NCBI RefSeq assembly: GCF_003945595.2
Contig: NW_024104376.1
Span: 3,038,001-3,102,000 of the forward strand
Reading direction: 5' to 3'
Source: Pipra filicauda
Lineage: Eukaryota; Chordata; Aves; Passeriformes; Pipridae
Length of the DNA: 64,000 nt
The number at the start of each line of letters is the position of its first letter. The first letter of the stretch is position 1. Below, piece by piece: positions 48,301 to 61,400 of this stretch. Under the pieces are notes generated by a model. The model had not been told where the DNA came from and did no database searches. It saw only the letters and a program-made list of their open reading frames with translations. Both the position numbers and the translations under genes were made by a program.

Positions 48301-51060
48301 TAGCCTAAATTCATGTGCTTGGACAGCATTCAAGACAAAGACATTCTCAAAGGAGAGGGTCCCACTTGCACGAGTCTGGTAAGCTCTGAGTCTCAATAGT
48401 AGCTATAGATATAATGTTCTTTGTAATTTTTTTTTAAAAAATAAAGAGAATAGAATTGGTAGACTCTGGCTTTGAGTCTAACATCTTCATTCTCTTCCCT
48501 AGACACTATTAAAAAAAAAAAAAGTTTTCAGAAGAACTACAGCTAATTCAATTGCCATTTTCAAGGCCCAGAGCAGACACCTAACCATTTTCATGTATTA
48601 TATCATATACCCTTCAAGACTAAGACGTGAGAGTTGAAGTGCTGGTGTATTGAAAGTCACACATCATGTGAGAAATCGAGCACTGTGACTTCAAACCCTT
48701 AGTCTACTACATTACAATGCTATATCTAGCAAAAATAAAAACGTGATGCTGGTTAACTCCTAATACCATTGTAAGATGGAAAGGTAACCTGGCTGGGTGG
48801 TCCTTGTGCTCACAGAAAGGATTCTTTTCTAGGTAGAACTTTTCTTTTTTTTTTTTTTTTTTCCCAAAAGTAGACAAAACTCTACAAGTTATCACTTGCC
48901 CAACTTGTCAGGCAGGCTAACTTCTCTGTTTTGCTGCTTTTTTAACCTTCTACCTTTCCCAGTACTTTTCTCTACTCACGCAGATGCTGGTAATGGACAT
49001 GACGGTTGATTTCAGACAGGAAGATGATATCCATCAATTAGCATCTTGGAGCATTCCTTCAGAAGAAAATAAGATAATCTCTTTTCCAGGTATCTCAGGT
49101 TTACTTATCCCTGGGAGCACGATGGGTGAGCTTTTTCTGATTGTGTGGATTCCACGTTGAGAAAAAAGGTATGCTAAAAATAAAAAAAAATCAGAACTGT
49201 TCAATCATGTAATGTCTCATTCCACATCTTGTAAATCTCATAGGCTAGGGAAGAGACATCTGTTGTCTTGTGCACATGCAGATGCAGATAAAATTTCCTT
49301 TGGCCAACTGGCATCCATGGGTTGGCTCACTTTAGGACTAGGATCTCAGAAAAAGGCCTCTGGAGTTTATTTCTACACAAATGACTCTGGTGATAAGATA
49401 GAACAAGGGCAAAGATGTGGAGGCCAGTTTAAGCAGCTGTTCTGAAAAAGTAGGCTCAAAACAAGTTTCTAAAATTTCAAACAGTATGGTGAGTTATATT
49501 GGGATCTATTTTATAGAAATGCTCAGTACCTGTAACTTTTTTTGTTACCTATAAACTAGTGTCTTGAGTTGTCAGACACTGTGTAAAAAAAACAAAGTTG
49601 AAAATTTACTTCTCACCAATTCACGATCTTAATCTTACATATCACTCCCTGCTTCAGGATGGTATGTTGTGGCTTCACACATCAGTGATTTTGATCTGGG
49701 GTGATAGTATGGTATCCTATAAAAATCCTATAAAGTAGTAACTCCCAACCCAAGTCCCATTAGGAGGAATAGCATGACAAACTCAATTTTTAGACCTGCT
49801 TCTAAGATCTTGGTGTGCGCTGTAGTGCCCCCAGAATTAACATCATTTTTGAAAGGCACTTCTTCCTCTTCTGACCCCCAAGATACCTGCTTTTTCCTAA
49901 CACACACTGTCTATATAGATGCTCTTGGTTATTCTTTTGATTCTGTGGAGAACATGTAAGGAGCTGAACATTTATGGTCCTCCTGATGATAGTCTCAACA
50001 GAGGCCTGGCAGAGGACTACCTCCTTGTTATCCAGCAACTCTGAAATCACTCTGATCTAAAGATAAGGAAAAGTGAAGGACGAATAAATATATTTCTTCA
50101 CCACATCCCACATAAACAACATAAAAGTGATAAAGAAATTACAGCAATCAAAAAAACCAAGCCCTACTCCTCGTCTCCAGATATTAAAACTTCCTTCATC
50201 CAGCTGCCTCATCATGATTTTTGTGGCAGAGGGTAGGAAGAAATTTAAAACAGTGTTAAAATTGATTCTTTAGGGCGATGCACTCCTGCACTGTGCTTAG
50301 GTAAATTTGTTCAGATCACCTCCAACAGGCCATCAGTTTGTGCCAAGACCCACAGGGAGGCTGAACTGATGGGCACTGGAAATGGCCAGCCCCTCTGGGA
50401 CATCCTGCAAGGACGCTCCCTGGGAAAGGCACTCTGTTCTCCTGGCTTGCCCAGTGCCTACATATACATGCATATTCATGACTGGCTATTCTTTCAGGCA
50501 AAAGAGAAAATTTCCTTAGAAAATTGCAGCAGCAGAACAGGGCTGTGCTTTCAAGTATTTTGTCTTTCCCAAAAGAAAATAGCTGATGCCATGAAAAGTT
50601 TTGTGTAACTGTAAATGTGCTCAACTGTGCTGTAATGCTTCATGGAGGGGGAATTTTCTTTCCCAGCCCAGCTGCTGAATAGTTTGTGCCTCCAGGCTTC
50701 ATTGAGAAATAGGACCAGGCATCATGCTAATTTTTATCATTTTTCCCCCCATTTGCAATAATCTGGGACATGGAAATTCCCCTGTGTGACTGAGCATTCC
50801 TTCCTGCCTCTAGTCTGAAATTACATGTGCAGATACACGTACACACAAACATATACTTTTGTCTCTTCTTCAAGACATTTTTATGAAGTGTTTTGGAGGA
50901 AAACCTCCACACCTAAGTTCACAGAACAATCTGATCAATGTTTTTTAAAGGGCATTGCAGTCAGCCTGGGACTACTGCTGGCTCTAAGAAGGTAACACTA
51001 TATAAATGAACACACACCTGTTTAAGTTTCCACTCTCTGCTTATATATACATGTAAAGTT
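45361..51060. other. Long unique stretch, no gene seen
   Basis: No coding exon or known repeat was recognised. Homopolymer runs occur at 48513-48524 (A) and 48845-48862 (T). A CTCF-like word at 46175-46189 is discussed under findings. Confidence 0.45.
48845..48862 (+). repeat. Poly-T run
   Basis: About 18 consecutive Ts. No retrotransposon body was found on the left side that would make it a reversed A tail. Confidence 0.85.
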
Positions 51061-51156
51061 GGGTTTTTTTTTTGTTTTGGTTTGTTGTGGGTTTTGTTTG
51101 TTTGTTTTGGTTGGTTGGTTGGTTTTGTTTGGTTTTGTTTGGTTTGGTTTTTTTTT
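51061..51156 (+). repeat. (GTTT)/(GGTT) low-complexity tract
   Basis: T runs alternate with GTTT, GGTT and GGTTTT units over about 95 bases, all T/G on the plus strand. It codes for false Trp/Phe/Val-rich and Lys/Asn/Pro-rich frames on the two strands. Confidence 0.92.
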
Positions 51157-54100
51157 CCCCCAGCAGCAAAATGCTTCACAGTAAAAAGTGATCTGCTGAT
51201 ATGGAAGCTGGGAGATCTGCTATTTTCCTCCTTTGGCCAAGACATCTCAGCAGATCAGGGGAACCTTCTCAGAACTTGGGGTTGCCCTGAAATGTTTAGG
51301 TTATCTAGTCTGATGTTCAGCCATTGACAATGGAAACAAAACCTTCTTGTGTTACAAACAAGTGTATAACTTTTGTAATAGCCAATTAATTAGGCACTTA
51401 CCTGCAAATAAGTAATTTTCCCAAATTCAGCTAAATTGTATTCCTTGACCTGATGATAAAACTAGAAAAGTTTCCAAGAGTCTCTTCAACAATGTTTCGT
51501 ATGAATCTTCGATTATTTTAATCTTTTTCTGTAGGGATGATATTCTTCTTCAAGACCAAGAACAACCCTCCCTCCTGCCTGTTCCCTTGCTTTTTGTGGT
51601 AATTGTGCCTGGTGGTCCTGAGTTCCTCATTGTCTCTGGATACAGAGGGACAGACAGGTCAATAAAAGCCATTTTTAGTAAAATGTTTTTGTTTCCATGT
51701 TCCTCTCATTCATGAGTAATGAGACTGGGTGAATTAAAATATTTCTTTTAACCTTTCTTTATTTTTCCTCATTTGTCCTGTTGATCTAACTGTCCTGTAG
51801 AGTAGGGAGCTGTGGTACCACAGCCCAGGAATTTAATCTACTTCCTTGCTTTCTGCCATCACCCAACACATCCTTACCACTGGAAAGGGCCACAAAAGTT
51901 TCTCCTTTCTTTTTGGCCTGTTTTGTGGAAAGCAATACTGTTTTATCTGAATTCTGATTTTGAAATGGCAACTACTGTGGGTGATTTCTTAACTATCTCT
52001 CTCTGCTTGCCTCAGGAGCTGACCTCTCCATGCACTCTGAGAACACAGCTCACAGTTTCCCAAGGCCTCCAGAGGGCTGCTGCTCATTCCTTTACACGTG
52101 GCCTGTGGGGTCTGAGAAAGCTGCTTTGCAGGATTTTGCTTTAGACCATCAAGATCTCTTTTTTCCATTATTAGAATGACCTTGGAGCTCAAAGACACAT
52201 GCCAGGGAAGACTAGTCTCTAATGAGAGGAAGGAATTTGTCATTGCCTAACTAGAGTGTCTTTTGCAAGCTGAGACTTATTACTGATGGTATGTTCTAAG
52301 TCTTTCACATTCCTTTACTGATTTTCACACCTAAGAACAAGACAGAAGCAACTGTTTCTTACCCCCAAGATTTCCACCTACAGTAGGAGGCTGCTTGTAA
52401 ATAGTATGGCTTTAAAATGATCAGACACCTGCCAGATTTTCTTGATCCTGACTCTCTGCATGAATTGGAGTTATATTTTTCTCCATGTTCTAGCACTGAT
52501 TGAGGCAGTTGTATTATAGAACCAACTGAAAAACACATTACAATGTTTTATAATACAAATGGGTCCTTTGCTAAGCCTACATCTATTTCTCACTGCCATT
52601 GGGACTGTCTCTCTGATCTGAGCTGTGTGTGCCATTACAGCAGCAACAAAAGGCCAGTGGCTGTTGCCTACAGCTCCCTTTACACTGAGACCTAATAGGA
52701 ACCAACCTAGTCTGCTCCTCTGCCTCGTAGTGAACATGTGATGCTGCTTGCAAAGGCTGAGGTGGGAATGAAGGACTCAGCCAGAATGGCCATGGCTGTG
52801 CCTAGGCTGTGCCCAGGGTGCATTGACAGAGTTGGCTTCAGGCTGAGGGGCTGGGAGAGCTTCTGCTTTCCTCCTCTTTTTACTCTGCTTGAGCTGACTT
52901 CTTTTGAAACAGTGTGTATGTGAGGTGAACATGAACTCAGATTGTGCTATGGAACAAGCTCAGATGGCAGTGTCTTCATACCTTCAGTGCTGGTGCTGGT
53001 ATCTTTTACTTCTGTTGATCCCATCTCTTGCTACCAGATTTTTTTTCTTCTTTTTTTTTCCCCCTTTAATTTTCTGTTTAATTATAAGGCTTTTAATTAT
53101 GTGGTGCATTTATATGGCTATGTGTGTATCAGCAATGTTTATGGAATGGTAGGAGTGAACCTGCATAATGAAACAGCTGGTCCAAGGTCTATATTATTCA
53201 CTTTTCGGAGTTATTCTATGCTGAACTAGCTCTACTCTGGTCTTGCAGAACTCTTTGTGGTACAGTACAACAGGGTATGATCCTGAAGCACACTTTCCAC
53301 TTTGTTTTTATTTGACAGGAATCTGGCTCATGGTCTGCAAGACAGATTAATGATGGGAACCAAAGCACCTAAGTGGAGATAATGTGAGATTTGCTTCAAA
53401 AGTGTATACTTGGTCCAAACCAAAGTCCTGATGTAGATACATCCTGAGTGATCCACTGGAAGAATTTGGAAGGGTGTCAGGCTATGGATAATGCCCAGGA
53501 TGGAGCACTGTCTCAAACAGCTTGCACTGCTGGAGAGAATGGACAGAAGTTTTATGCCCAATGGTGGACTCTGTGTAGCCACAAGGCATCCCCTGTATTC
53601 ATAGCAATGAAGTCCCTGGCCACTCAAAGAGGTTCCTCTATTTCCTTCTCCACTGAAAATGCAGTCCCTGTTTCAAAAGTTCTGCTAGCAAACTGCAGAA
53701 AATGCATGGTTACAAAAAGAAGCTCTGGTGAAGATGCATGTGTTGTATTTTCAACTAGGTAGGCAAATGTCTTGCAGTGTAGGGGTCTAACGCGTGGTTG
53801 CACAACGCAATTTAATAAGAACTCAGAGTTTCACAGATGGAGCCCGTTCTGAAACAGTAACTGACACACACAGCAGCTGCCCTCTGCTTTTCAGTAATTT
53901 TTTTCCACCATTTTAATGAATGTTTTATGTTGTCTTTTCTTGCTGCTCGATTGTCCCAGCTCCTGTTACTGAACACAAGGGCCGCCTTTCACAACCTCTA
54001 TCACTCCACACTGACATAATATACTTATAATTCTGGAAATTCCAAGGCATATATACACTTCACGGTAACTCCCAGGCAACTAAGCCCTCTTGGAGTTAGT

Positions 54101-56925
54101 AATTTTACTGTATTTCATTCCACAAAGGAAACTCTACTCCCAAAGGAAGCAGTAAGCTCTGGCCACCTCTATAGCTGATAACAATCCAAGACTTTCATCA
54201 CATTTTTTTGACCCATTCTTGGTTTTCAGGAATAACAACAGCTGCTGAAAGCAATACAATTTTTAGTTGTGCTTCTTTACCTTCCCCCTAGCAAGCATCC
54301 TTAGGAGAGGCTGGGAGATTAAATAGCCTTGGGGTAAATCAATCTCCAACAGCTGTTGCCTCCAGCATTCTTGACTGTCAGTGACTTCATTGAAAACGTA
54401 TGAGTGATCTTTCAGCATGTTCACAAGTGGAGAAATGTGTCAACTGGGAAATATCTCTAACCCCAATCCCATCTTCATGAATGTACATGGATGGTTGAAT
54501 AGTTTCTCAAAATTCCCAGTGGTTCCATGACATTTCTTTCTTTATCTCCTTGGTTTTGTTTGTTAATCTTTCTTTAATGGAAAGATAGCTCTAAAAAGGA
54601 TGAGCATGAATTATGTTTTGTCAGCCTGAATATTCCCTTTGAGGGCCGTTTGTTTGGATATGTAAATCAGTTTTCATAATGTAAGAGGCTAGGGCAGAAT
54701 TGACTTGATGAGGACTGAAGTTAGGAATGTGGACTGAAAACCAAACAGAAAACTGCAGACCACCACAGGCAGTTCCTGCTTCTCATTAGCACAAGCAGCT
54801 TTTACTCTGATAGTTGCCCTGTAACACCATCATTCCTGAGCACTTAAGGCACAGATGGCACCTGTCCCCTCTTTCCCTAAACATGACCTCCCAGCACTGT
54901 CAGCTGACATCGTGTCTCTCCAACACCATGTTCAAGACCAAGGCCTATGGCTGTGGGAACACCTCCAGCCCATGGTCCAACCCTGCTTCCCTCATGCCGA
55001 GACAGCATTGGCACAGCTTCTCCCACCCTGGCAGTGGGGACAGGAGGGGTCATGGAGGCAATGTGCCATGTGGATGGGATGGGGCTGTTTCTTTGCAAGG
55101 ATGGAAGGTTTGCACAAGTTTGACTCACAAATCTGCTTTGCAACAGTGATGGCTATGGAATCTAATCAATTTTTTTTGCTGCTCTAAACAGTCTAGTACC
55201 CACACTAGTAATTGCATACTTTGTATGTACCTGAAGCTGTCCCTGGTTCCATTTATACCTTGATCAAACTCTATCTTAAATTTATTCGTATTTTTCATAC
55301 TGAGGAGACTCCTTTGATAGCAGAAACTTGCTTCTGCTTTCTAACCAAATATATCTAGGCACAGCTTGCATGCATTTGTTGGTATGATGAACACTATCTT
55401 TAAGCTTAAGTAGCTTTTGTCCATCCCTGATTTTTGCTGCTGGCAATCCATGATTTTTGATTCATCTAAGATCACCCTTGTTTTTTCCTGTCACCTTGTG
55501 ACAACCTGCTATGGTAAGTTAGATCTGTAGGCTGGGACTAAGTAGGACTTTTCAAAGTGGTGAATTTCTGGCCCAATAAAGAGTTTCTTTGAACTTGAAC
55601 TGCATCCCCAAGCTTCAATTTAAATTAATAATCTGAGAATTCATTCCTACTTTAAACTTCTGGTTTCTTCTGGATGGGAAATAGTGAAAACGCTCCTAGA
55701 GCAGCATAAACTGGGCATGTTTCACTTCCTGAAAATTTTGAATTGACAGAAAGATTCTCACTTGGTTATGGGTTTACTTCTTCCCTTCCTCAATTAGGGC
55801 AAAAGTAACATTTGAAATGTTCTGCTAAACACTTGATTTTACTAAAATGCAACTTTCAATGCATATTCCCATCTGAATTCAGGAGAAAGTAAAGGGTCTT
55901 TGGCTATGTCTCACTTATCAAGCCATTGATATTCTGCGTCTGAAATTCTAATCTCACATCCACCAGCAGTGAAACATTGATGAGCTTCAACAGAGTGAAT
56001 ATTTCATACCTCAGGTTTAACAGATGTGAACACTGCAAGGTAATTATATCTCTCATAAAAATAACCGGACCCTTTCACTAGAATCATAACTCAATTAAGG
56101 ATTTGGAGAATTATCATCTCTTCTAAAGCACTTTAAAATCAGACCACATCTTCATTTCTTCAGTTTTGGAATCAAGGGGCTGCTGTGTCTGGTTTTGGGG
56201 GAACTGGGTCAACCAGTCTTTCCATAATGCTTGACCAAATTAAATTTCCAGTTGTGCATAGTTTTGGTCACCTTGAAGGGTGATTCTGCTGGAATCACTG
56301 GGTTATCACATCACACAGAAACCCAGTGCAGTCCTTGGCAGCTGTATGAAGAGTGCTGAAACATAGTGTATCTGTGCTGTCTTGGCTGAGGATTTACTGG
56401 GCACTCATGCTTATCACGCTTCTCCTTGGGAGTGACACTTTCATGCTGGCCAGGATTCAGATTTGAGGGGTGGGGAATTTCTCTTGAAACCACCTTTATT
56501 TTCTGCTACAGTGTGATGCTGAGGTGAAAAAATGAAAAATTATCAATTGTATAGACCTGCACTGTATTAACTGTCCTTTGCTAGAAGATTTGAGGTCTTC
56601 TGAAGCATTAATAAGGATCAGCTGTGCTAATTTATACTTCCAGAACACAAAACTGTCCAAACATCTCCTATGCAATGCTTCAAAAGTACCTTGAGGGGGT
56701 AAAAATACTCTGAAGTGTAAACTTTTATGAATAGATATCTTATACTCTGGGACAGAATAGTTATAATGACTAAATGATGGAGCAGAAGGAAAGGAAAATT
56801 CTGTGCATCGGTATGTGAAACTTTGCAGCAAACAGTATTTATTATGCATAGGACTGTACATGATTCCCCTGTAGCCAAACTGTCATCCTTGATGATAAGA
56901 TACCTACTGCATGGTATCCCAATTA
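51157..56925. other. Long unique stretch, no gene seen
   Basis: A GC-richer patch at 54810-55190 is open in three frames at once, which indicates base composition rather than coding. A 104-codon frame at 53448-53762 has no recognisable family. Confidence 0.45.
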
Positions 56926-56996
56926 TTGGGTAAAGTGAAGTAGGGAGCTGAATTGCCTGGTTTGGGGTCACGCAGCTGATCAGTGGATGTCGGAGT
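56926..56996 (-). mobile_element. MIR-like ancient SINE fragment
   Basis: In plus coordinates the order is GGGTAAAGTGAAGTAGGGAG, AATTGCCTGG, TTTGGGGTCACGCAGCTGAT and CAGTGGATGTCGGAG. This parallels the reverse complement of the MIR core, in which a 'gaaactgaggc' block precedes 'cttgcccaaggtcacacagct' and 'agtggcagag'. The matched span is short, so the call is tentative. Confidence 0.45.
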
Positions 56997-58011
56997 TATT
57001 TATAAGAAGCCTAAAGAACTACTCATTATGTTCCCACAGCACAAAGAGCTCCAAAGGGACTTATAGCTTACAAGTTTTACACTCTCCATTTTGTTAAGCC
57101 AAGAGTTTGAAAATTTTGTCCTTGGGATATACATTTACTTTTCATTATTACAGTGAGAACAGGAAGAGACATTTACAAACTTTAGAAAATATGTGCAATG
57201 GCTTCTCACACCAGAGATTTTAATTTTTATATTTGACGCCAATTAAAAAGAAAAGGTGAAGTCTTTGTGGAAAAGAGATATCTTACCTCTGTGGTTCAAA
57301 TGAACCGTCCGCAGTATATCAGCAAACAGTGCTCTTCTAAAGTACTTTCATGAATGTCAAGGTGACAATGTCTTTCACCCAATTAATCCCACAACTCCCA
57401 TTTGACTGTGCTCCCACTCAAAAGACCTTAGGCCAGCAGGCCAGATTTCTTCTAGTAATTAGCCTTTAACCCTCCCTCTTTGCTTTTTCAATTGCCACTG
57501 ACTCTGTGTCAGACGAGAGTTTTATGCTTCTTTTAAAGCCTATTTCACACTGCCTCTGGCTTGACCTTTGGAGTATATGCATTTATAAGGAAATTGTTTG
57601 AGAGAAATTTTAACCACTATTTAAGAAAAAAAGTGCTGGGACTTCCCTAGAAAGGTAACATAATACCTGCCTGTATCTCTAGATGTGATTTTGTCCTCCT
57701 GCCTACTTTAGATTTTGTTCTTTTCTTTGTAAAGTACAGAAAACTACAAATCTGCCAGCAATTGTTGTAATCAGTCTGTGTATATTCCAAGCAAAAAAAA
57801 CAATTCAGCTGTGTCCTGCACACTCCATCAATAACGGTTTCCTTCATCTATCAATGAATAGCAGCAGAAGTGGATCTCTGGAGGTGCAGTGCCTTTCTAA
57901 AGGCTGAAGCCAGCACTGTAATGAAGTCCCAGATAACCACCAGTTTCAATGGTGGATAAAAACCATTTAGGCCTCCTGGACCTAGGAGCAACTATTCAGG
58001 AATCACAAAAG
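56997..58011. other. Unique sequence, no gene seen
   Basis: AT-rich, with one 66-codon minus-strand frame without features. Confidence 0.45.
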
Positions 58012-58498
58012 CACAGAATCATCAAGGCTGGAAAAGACTTTCAAGATCATCTCATCCAACTGTCAAATCATCAGTACCATAATCACCCGTAAACCAATCC
58101 CAAGTGCTACATCCAGATGCCTCTTGACCACTTCCAGAGATGGTGACTACACTGTCCTGGCAACTTATTCCGATGCCAAACCAGTCTTTCAGTGAAATTT
58201 TCTTTTCTAATATCAAATATGAACCTCCCCTGATGCAAATTAAGGCCACTTCCTCTCATCCTGTTGCTTATTACCTGGGAGAAGAAATCAACCCCCACAT
58301 TGTTACAACCTCCTTTCAGATAGTTGTAGAGAGCAATAAGGTCTGTCCTGAGCCTCCTTTTCTCCAGCTCCCTCAGCCACTCCTCATCAGACTTTGTGCT
58401 GCAGACCCTTCACCAGCTTCGTTGCCCTTCTTTGGACATTTTCCAGCACTTCAATGTCCTTTTTTGAAGTGAAGGGCCCAAAACTGAACACAGTACAC
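58012..58498 (-). mobile_element. CR1 LINE, 3' part
   Basis: The tail is CACAGAATCATCAAGGCTGG followed by AAAAGACTTTCAAGATCATC, then the 3' untranslated region and ORF2 end. On the minus strand the coding remnant includes [37 protein letters not shown] and [10 protein letters not shown], which correspond to the [20 protein letters not shown] and [20 protein letters not shown] regions of the copy at 7.3 kb. Frames are broken by several small deletions. It ends at the GCCCAAAACTGAACACAGTA block, so it is shorter than the other copies and from a more diverged subfamily. Confidence 0.92.
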
Positions 58499-61400
58499 AA
58501 GGAAGAGGATTAGTCTGTCATTTCAACCCCAAAGAAATACTGTTTGAAACAATTCCAGAATGAAAAACTACCTTTTAGATTTTTATTTCATTTGGTAGGG
58601 TCTTCTCCAGGTCTAGAAGCAGTTCTGAAGGTTGCTGACTGAAGTTGATGAATCTAGAGATGGATTAATATTTCCTGAAAAACAACGGAGATTCCTGGGT
58701 ATTCAGTTGAACTAAACTTATTTGAATGTGAGGAGTTGATGACAAAGTTAGGGTGATATTCTTCTGAAGTTGCACAATACATTTGTTCACCACGCTCAGA
58801 TGGTTTCTGAGACTCTCATACTCCTGTATTTTCTCTCTTCTAAATGAGACACATAAGAGTCAAAATAAACACAAGTATGTAAGAATAGAAGAGGGCTTTA
58901 TACTCGTGGAGTTTCTATGGAATGCTCAAATAGGATTTTTTTTAAATCAGTGAAAATTTCATCATACCTGAATTCAGCCTCCACAGAAATTCCGACAAGT
59001 GATATGGGGACTCTTGTAGGAAGGACCCCGGACCTCCTCATCTACTGTCCACAAGGGCTGACAGAATTCCTAAAGGCAACTATGCTTATGGATGACATTC
59101 TTGTAAGCACTCAAAAGCTGCTATCAGATCCTCCAGATGCATACTATTTCCCAGGCTGAGCAAGTCTCTTTTCACAGGTCAAGCATTCCAGCTTGTAACC
59201 ATCTTGATTTCTCCAAAAGGTCCTGGGTTCTGCTCATGGTGGTGACCTGGCTGCAGATCTACTCCCTGCAAAGTCATCTATTTTTCCCAGCCTGGTAGAA
59301 TTGTATTGCCAGCTGTAGGTGACTGCGTAGAGCTTTGGTTTCCCTCCCCACGCCCCGGACAACCTGTAGTCACAAGTAGATATCAATTGCATTCTGACAT
59401 GACAAAGATCCTGAAAAAACATAACTAATCTCCAAATGGGAGGCATAACTAAAGAAAAAGTCATGAACAAAGCAGCTGTTGCAACTGTGCATTTGTCCAT
59501 GAAGTTTTTAGGTTGCACTCAACCTTCGGCTATTAGTAATTAAACAAATTGATTGGCACATAGTTATTCTGCTCTGAATGACAGGTATGCTTACCTTAAC
59601 AATATGTTAATAATAAAAATTAAAAACAGTTCTTGCTAACTACTCCTATCACTCACAGAAAGATTCAGAATTATCTACGTAGCCCTGGAAATTATTTCAC
59701 TCCCTGAAGCATTTGAAATGAAGTTGAGCAAAATCTGCTCTGCATTATGTGAAGGAACTGCTGAAATTAAACTACTAAAAAATGATGGTAAGCAAGAAGT
59801 AAATTAAGTTCTATAACTACAGATAAGTATCTATAGCATAAGTCTTTTTGATACCTTCAAAGACTACTCATTTGCTTAGCTAGTGTGCCTGTTTTTAATG
59901 ACTCATGTTTCAAAGCAACAGTAAAGCATATATTCCTGAGGTTTTAATGATTTTTTCTTTTAAGTCTTGTGAAAAATGTGCATAAGTTGCATTTCACTTA
60001 CTTGGAAGTAAATTTTCTGTCCTTGAGCTTCATTTTTCTTCATTAATACCATTTCAGGCTTTTGCAGGTTATCATTAGGTGCATTTCTTCCCTAAAAGGC
60101 AAGTTCTTCTGAGTTTGGTTTGTACATCTGATAAAATGTACAAAATGAACTTGTCCTAGATAAATCTGTTTTTACAAGCTTGGCGAACTTAATTCACCAA
60201 CATACTCCAATTTCCAAACGTATATTCCTGAATATAAGAATGAAGATGAAGCTCTCATATTTTCAGAAAGCTCACTTCCTTTTTTTTATTTTTCTTTCTG
60301 AGAGCTGTATTTCTCCTCCTACTGTGGGACAGGCGAAGGAAGGAGAATAAATGAGGCAGTGTCTCAAATTGAAAATCTCTCCCGTAAATAAGTTTCTCTC
60401 TATTCTTTGTTTCACCAGTAATGGACTTTAGTGGAATTATTTACGAGGTGCCTAGTTCACCTCAATATAACTACAGACATTATTTAGACAGCGGCATAAT
60501 TGTGAATAGCGTTTTCAGGGAAGTAAAGGTCACTGTCTATAGCAAAGAGCTTCTCACCTAAATTAAGATGTGAAAAGGGAAGTTATCAGCCTTCAACTGT
60601 TCCAGAAGTGACTGGAAAAGTGAAGCCATATGTACAGACACTCTCACAACTCCTGCCTCTGCTTTTAAAGGAAAAACTGGGAGACAGAAATGCATCTTGG
60701 AGAAGGAACAGCGCATGGCAAATTGAAGTGGAGTGGAGATGCTATGGCACAGGTATAATGTGGTGAGGTAAAGGTAATTTAGCACATTGACAACTGATAG
60801 ACTTTGTGTGTGATTGCAGTGTAGAACTGGAGAGCCCTGGTGCTAGTTCAGGGAAAGCCAGATTTCCTCGCTTATGAGTTGGGTGCTAGAAATCCACACT
60901 AAAGCCCAGTTTGCCACAGCCCCACTGCTGTGGGTGAGCAAGCTGGTCTGTTTTCTCAGAGACTCTTAAAAGCAGAGGTTCAGAAAGCACCGTATGCCAA
61001 CCTGTTTCTCTTTAACTGGCACATCTTTCCAAAGACTATTCAGATCAACATCGTCACTTCCAGGAAGTTTATTTTCTTTCCTGAGTAATTGTTAATGCCT
61101 AGAATGTCGTAACGGTCCTTTATAGTAATTATTTTATGAATCAATACAATCAGAATCTTGATACCAAACTCTTTCCTGATTCACAAACAGCACAATCTCA
61201 TTAAAGCCAATGAGTTTCCATGGGGAATCTATCAGGAGCCATTTTGGCCTTGTGTTCTCATATTAAGTAGAAAGCAGTGCCTAGAGCAATGCCTCTTGGC
61301 AGAGTCCAGCATTCCATCAAAGAGACAGACAATTAGCAAATGATTATTATTCACAAGCCACGAGAAGCTGCCAAAATTCTTTTCTAATAGGATACAATGA

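Noticed and set aside
53448..53762. 104-codon plus-strand frame next to a possible donor
   Set aside because: The composition looks protein-like, but there is no recognised family, the donor word overlaps the stop codon, and no acceptor is convincing.
54814..55187. Three overlapping frames of 88-111 codons in a GC-richer patch
   Set aside because: Simultaneous openness in several frames reflects few AT-rich stop codons, and none of the three has a recognisable domain.
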